The notes under the pieces were generated by a model. That model saw only the letters and a program-made list of their open reading frames with translations. It made no database searches and had not been told where the DNA came from. The translations under genes were made by a program, and so were the position numbers. A DNA stretch of 5,934 bases from Spirochaetaceae bacterium. GTDB lineage: Bacteria; Spirochaetota; Spirochaetia; Treponematales; Breznakiellaceae. The stretch lies in NCBI GenBank assembly GCA_031267475.1, contig JAIRZA010000003.1, positions 1 through 5,934 of the forward strand, given 5' to 3'. Shown in pieces: positions 5,218-5,934 of the stretch. Every line of letters begins with the position of its first letter. The stretch's first letter is position 1.

Positions 5218-5934
5218 GTGAATATAGCGTTTTTTTCGTTTACAGATTGCGGCGCCCAGCTCAAAAACCGTTTAAGCGCCTACCTGACGCGAAGCGGCCA
5301 TGAAATCTTTACATTGCCCGAACTGAGCCTTAAAGAGCAAGCGGCCGCCGCCTTTGAAAGCGCCGGGGCTCTGATTTTTATAGGCGCCGCCGGTATAGCG
5401 GTGCGCGTGATCGCGCCGTTTGTACATTCAAAACTTAGCGACCCAGCCGTTATTGTGATTGACGAGCTGGGAACATGGATAATACCGCTGCTTGGCGGGC
5501 ATATAGGCGGCGGAAACGAGCTTGCGCGTTCAGTCGCGCTGTTTTTGGAAGCGGAGGCGGTTATAACAACCGCGACAGATACGCGCAAAATTTTTGCGGT
5601 AGACGTGTGGGCGGGCAAACAGAATCTGGCAATATCGTCTATGGAAAAAGCAAAAAAAGTTTCGGCGGCGCTGCTGAAAGGCGGCGAATTGTGGATGCGG
5701 TCGGATTATCCTATTTCAGGAACGCCGCCGCGGGGAATAGCATATCAGTCTAACGGCGGAAAGACGGCGGGCTTCGGAATAATAGTATCCATGAAACGCG
5801 AATTAGACGACAACCCGCTGCGGCTTATACCGCGCCGTGTTTACGTTGGCATAGGATGCCGTAAAGGTGTGGAAGCCGCCGCGATAGCCGAAATTTTTGA
5901 TTCAGTCCTCGAATCGTTTAACCTTGACAGCCGC
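5218..5934 (+). CDS. cbiG: Cobalt-precorrin 5A hydrolase CbiG (3' end outside window)
   Basis: CbiG opens the lactone ring of cobalt-precorrin 5A, releasing acetaldehyde and giving cobalt-precorrin 5B, in the anaerobic (early cobalt) branch of cobalamin synthesis. The frame is open from a GTG at 5218 to the window edge (239 codons of a protein usually around 350 aa), so the C-terminal part is missing. The N-terminus MNIAFFSFTDCGAQLKNRL matches the family start. The core signatures are FIGAAGIAVRVIAP (54-67), VIVIDELGTWIIPLLGGHIGGGNELA (78-103), and TTATD (117-121). The beginning of the CbiG C-terminal domain is GIGCRKGVEAAAI (211-223). The gene starts 1 nt after the hisS stop with no clear Shine-Dalgarno, implying translational coupling; no in-frame ATG suits better. 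It may be the first gene of a cobalamin block that continues beyond the window. No cobalamin riboswitch can fit ahead of it. Confidence 0.93.
   Translation, partial: MNIAFFSFTDCGAQLKNRLSAYLTRSGHEIFTLPELSLKEQAAAAFESAGALIFIGAAGIAVRVIAPFVHSKLSDPAVIVIDELGTWIIPLLGGHIGGGNELARSVALFLEAEAVITTATDTRKIFAVDVWAGKQNLAISSMEKAKKVSAALLKGGELWMRSDYPISGTPPRGIAYQSNGGKTAGFGIIVSMKRELDDNPLRLIPRRVYVGIGCRKGVEAAAIAEIFDSVLESFNLDSR

Noticed and set aside
5475..5753. 92-codon + strand frame overlapping cbiG
   Set aside because: It lies in another frame inside clear CbiG signatures and its product (many Arg/Gly) resembles no family.
206..5934. CRISPR array, tRNA, rRNA or riboswitch
   Set aside because: There are no regularly spaced repeats, no tRNA-like cloverleaf was noticed, and the only gap (206-310) is too short and unlike known riboswitches.

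Overview
The window reads as ordinary bacterial chromosome. A remnant of a transposase end is followed by a tightly packed, single-strand block of housekeeping genes: recJ, an M23 (LytM-type) peptidase gene, rbfA, hisS and the start of cbiG. All five are on the + strand. The HisRS, RecJ and RbfA proteins look to me most like those of spirochaetes, particularly the Treponema group: the HisRS has the GGRDVALRFDLTVPFARF and QRGRYREFTQCDFD style, and the RecJ is long. This placement is from memory of family appearance and is moderate at best. Base composition is mid-range, with many GCC/GGC-rich stretches and frequent A or T runs of 7-8.

Layout. Bases 2-205 are the C-terminal end of a DDE/integrase-type transposase, cut by the window edge. 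It carries a dense palindromic cluster (109-134) and a hairpin across its stop codon (190-219). Bases 206-310 are the only intergenic gap and must hold whatever promoter drives recJ from here. From 320 on there is essentially no non-coding DNA: recJ overlaps the M23 gene by 4 nt (ATGA), the M23 gene overlaps rbfA by 14 nt, rbfA overlaps hisS by 17 nt with the start chosen here, and cbiG begins 1 nt after the hisS stop. No terminator is visible between them, so a single operon with translational coupling is likely.

Functionally the block mixes DNA repair (RecJ), cell-wall remodelling (exported M23 peptidase), ribosome maturation (RbfA), tRNA charging (HisRS) and the anaerobic cobalamin pathway (CbiG, incomplete at the right edge). 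The genes do not form one pathway. rbfA and hisS are translation-related, and cbiG may open a cobalamin gene set beyond the window.

I do not see a new defence or mobile system. The most interesting structure is a 47-bp palindromic element sitting in frame inside the M23 peptidase gene (2711-2757). It has two mutually exclusive stems and is reminiscent in style of the protein-coding palindromic elements known from Rickettsia. Next are an approximately 130-150-residue insertion in RecJ between catalytic motifs, and the palindromes in and after the transposase tail.
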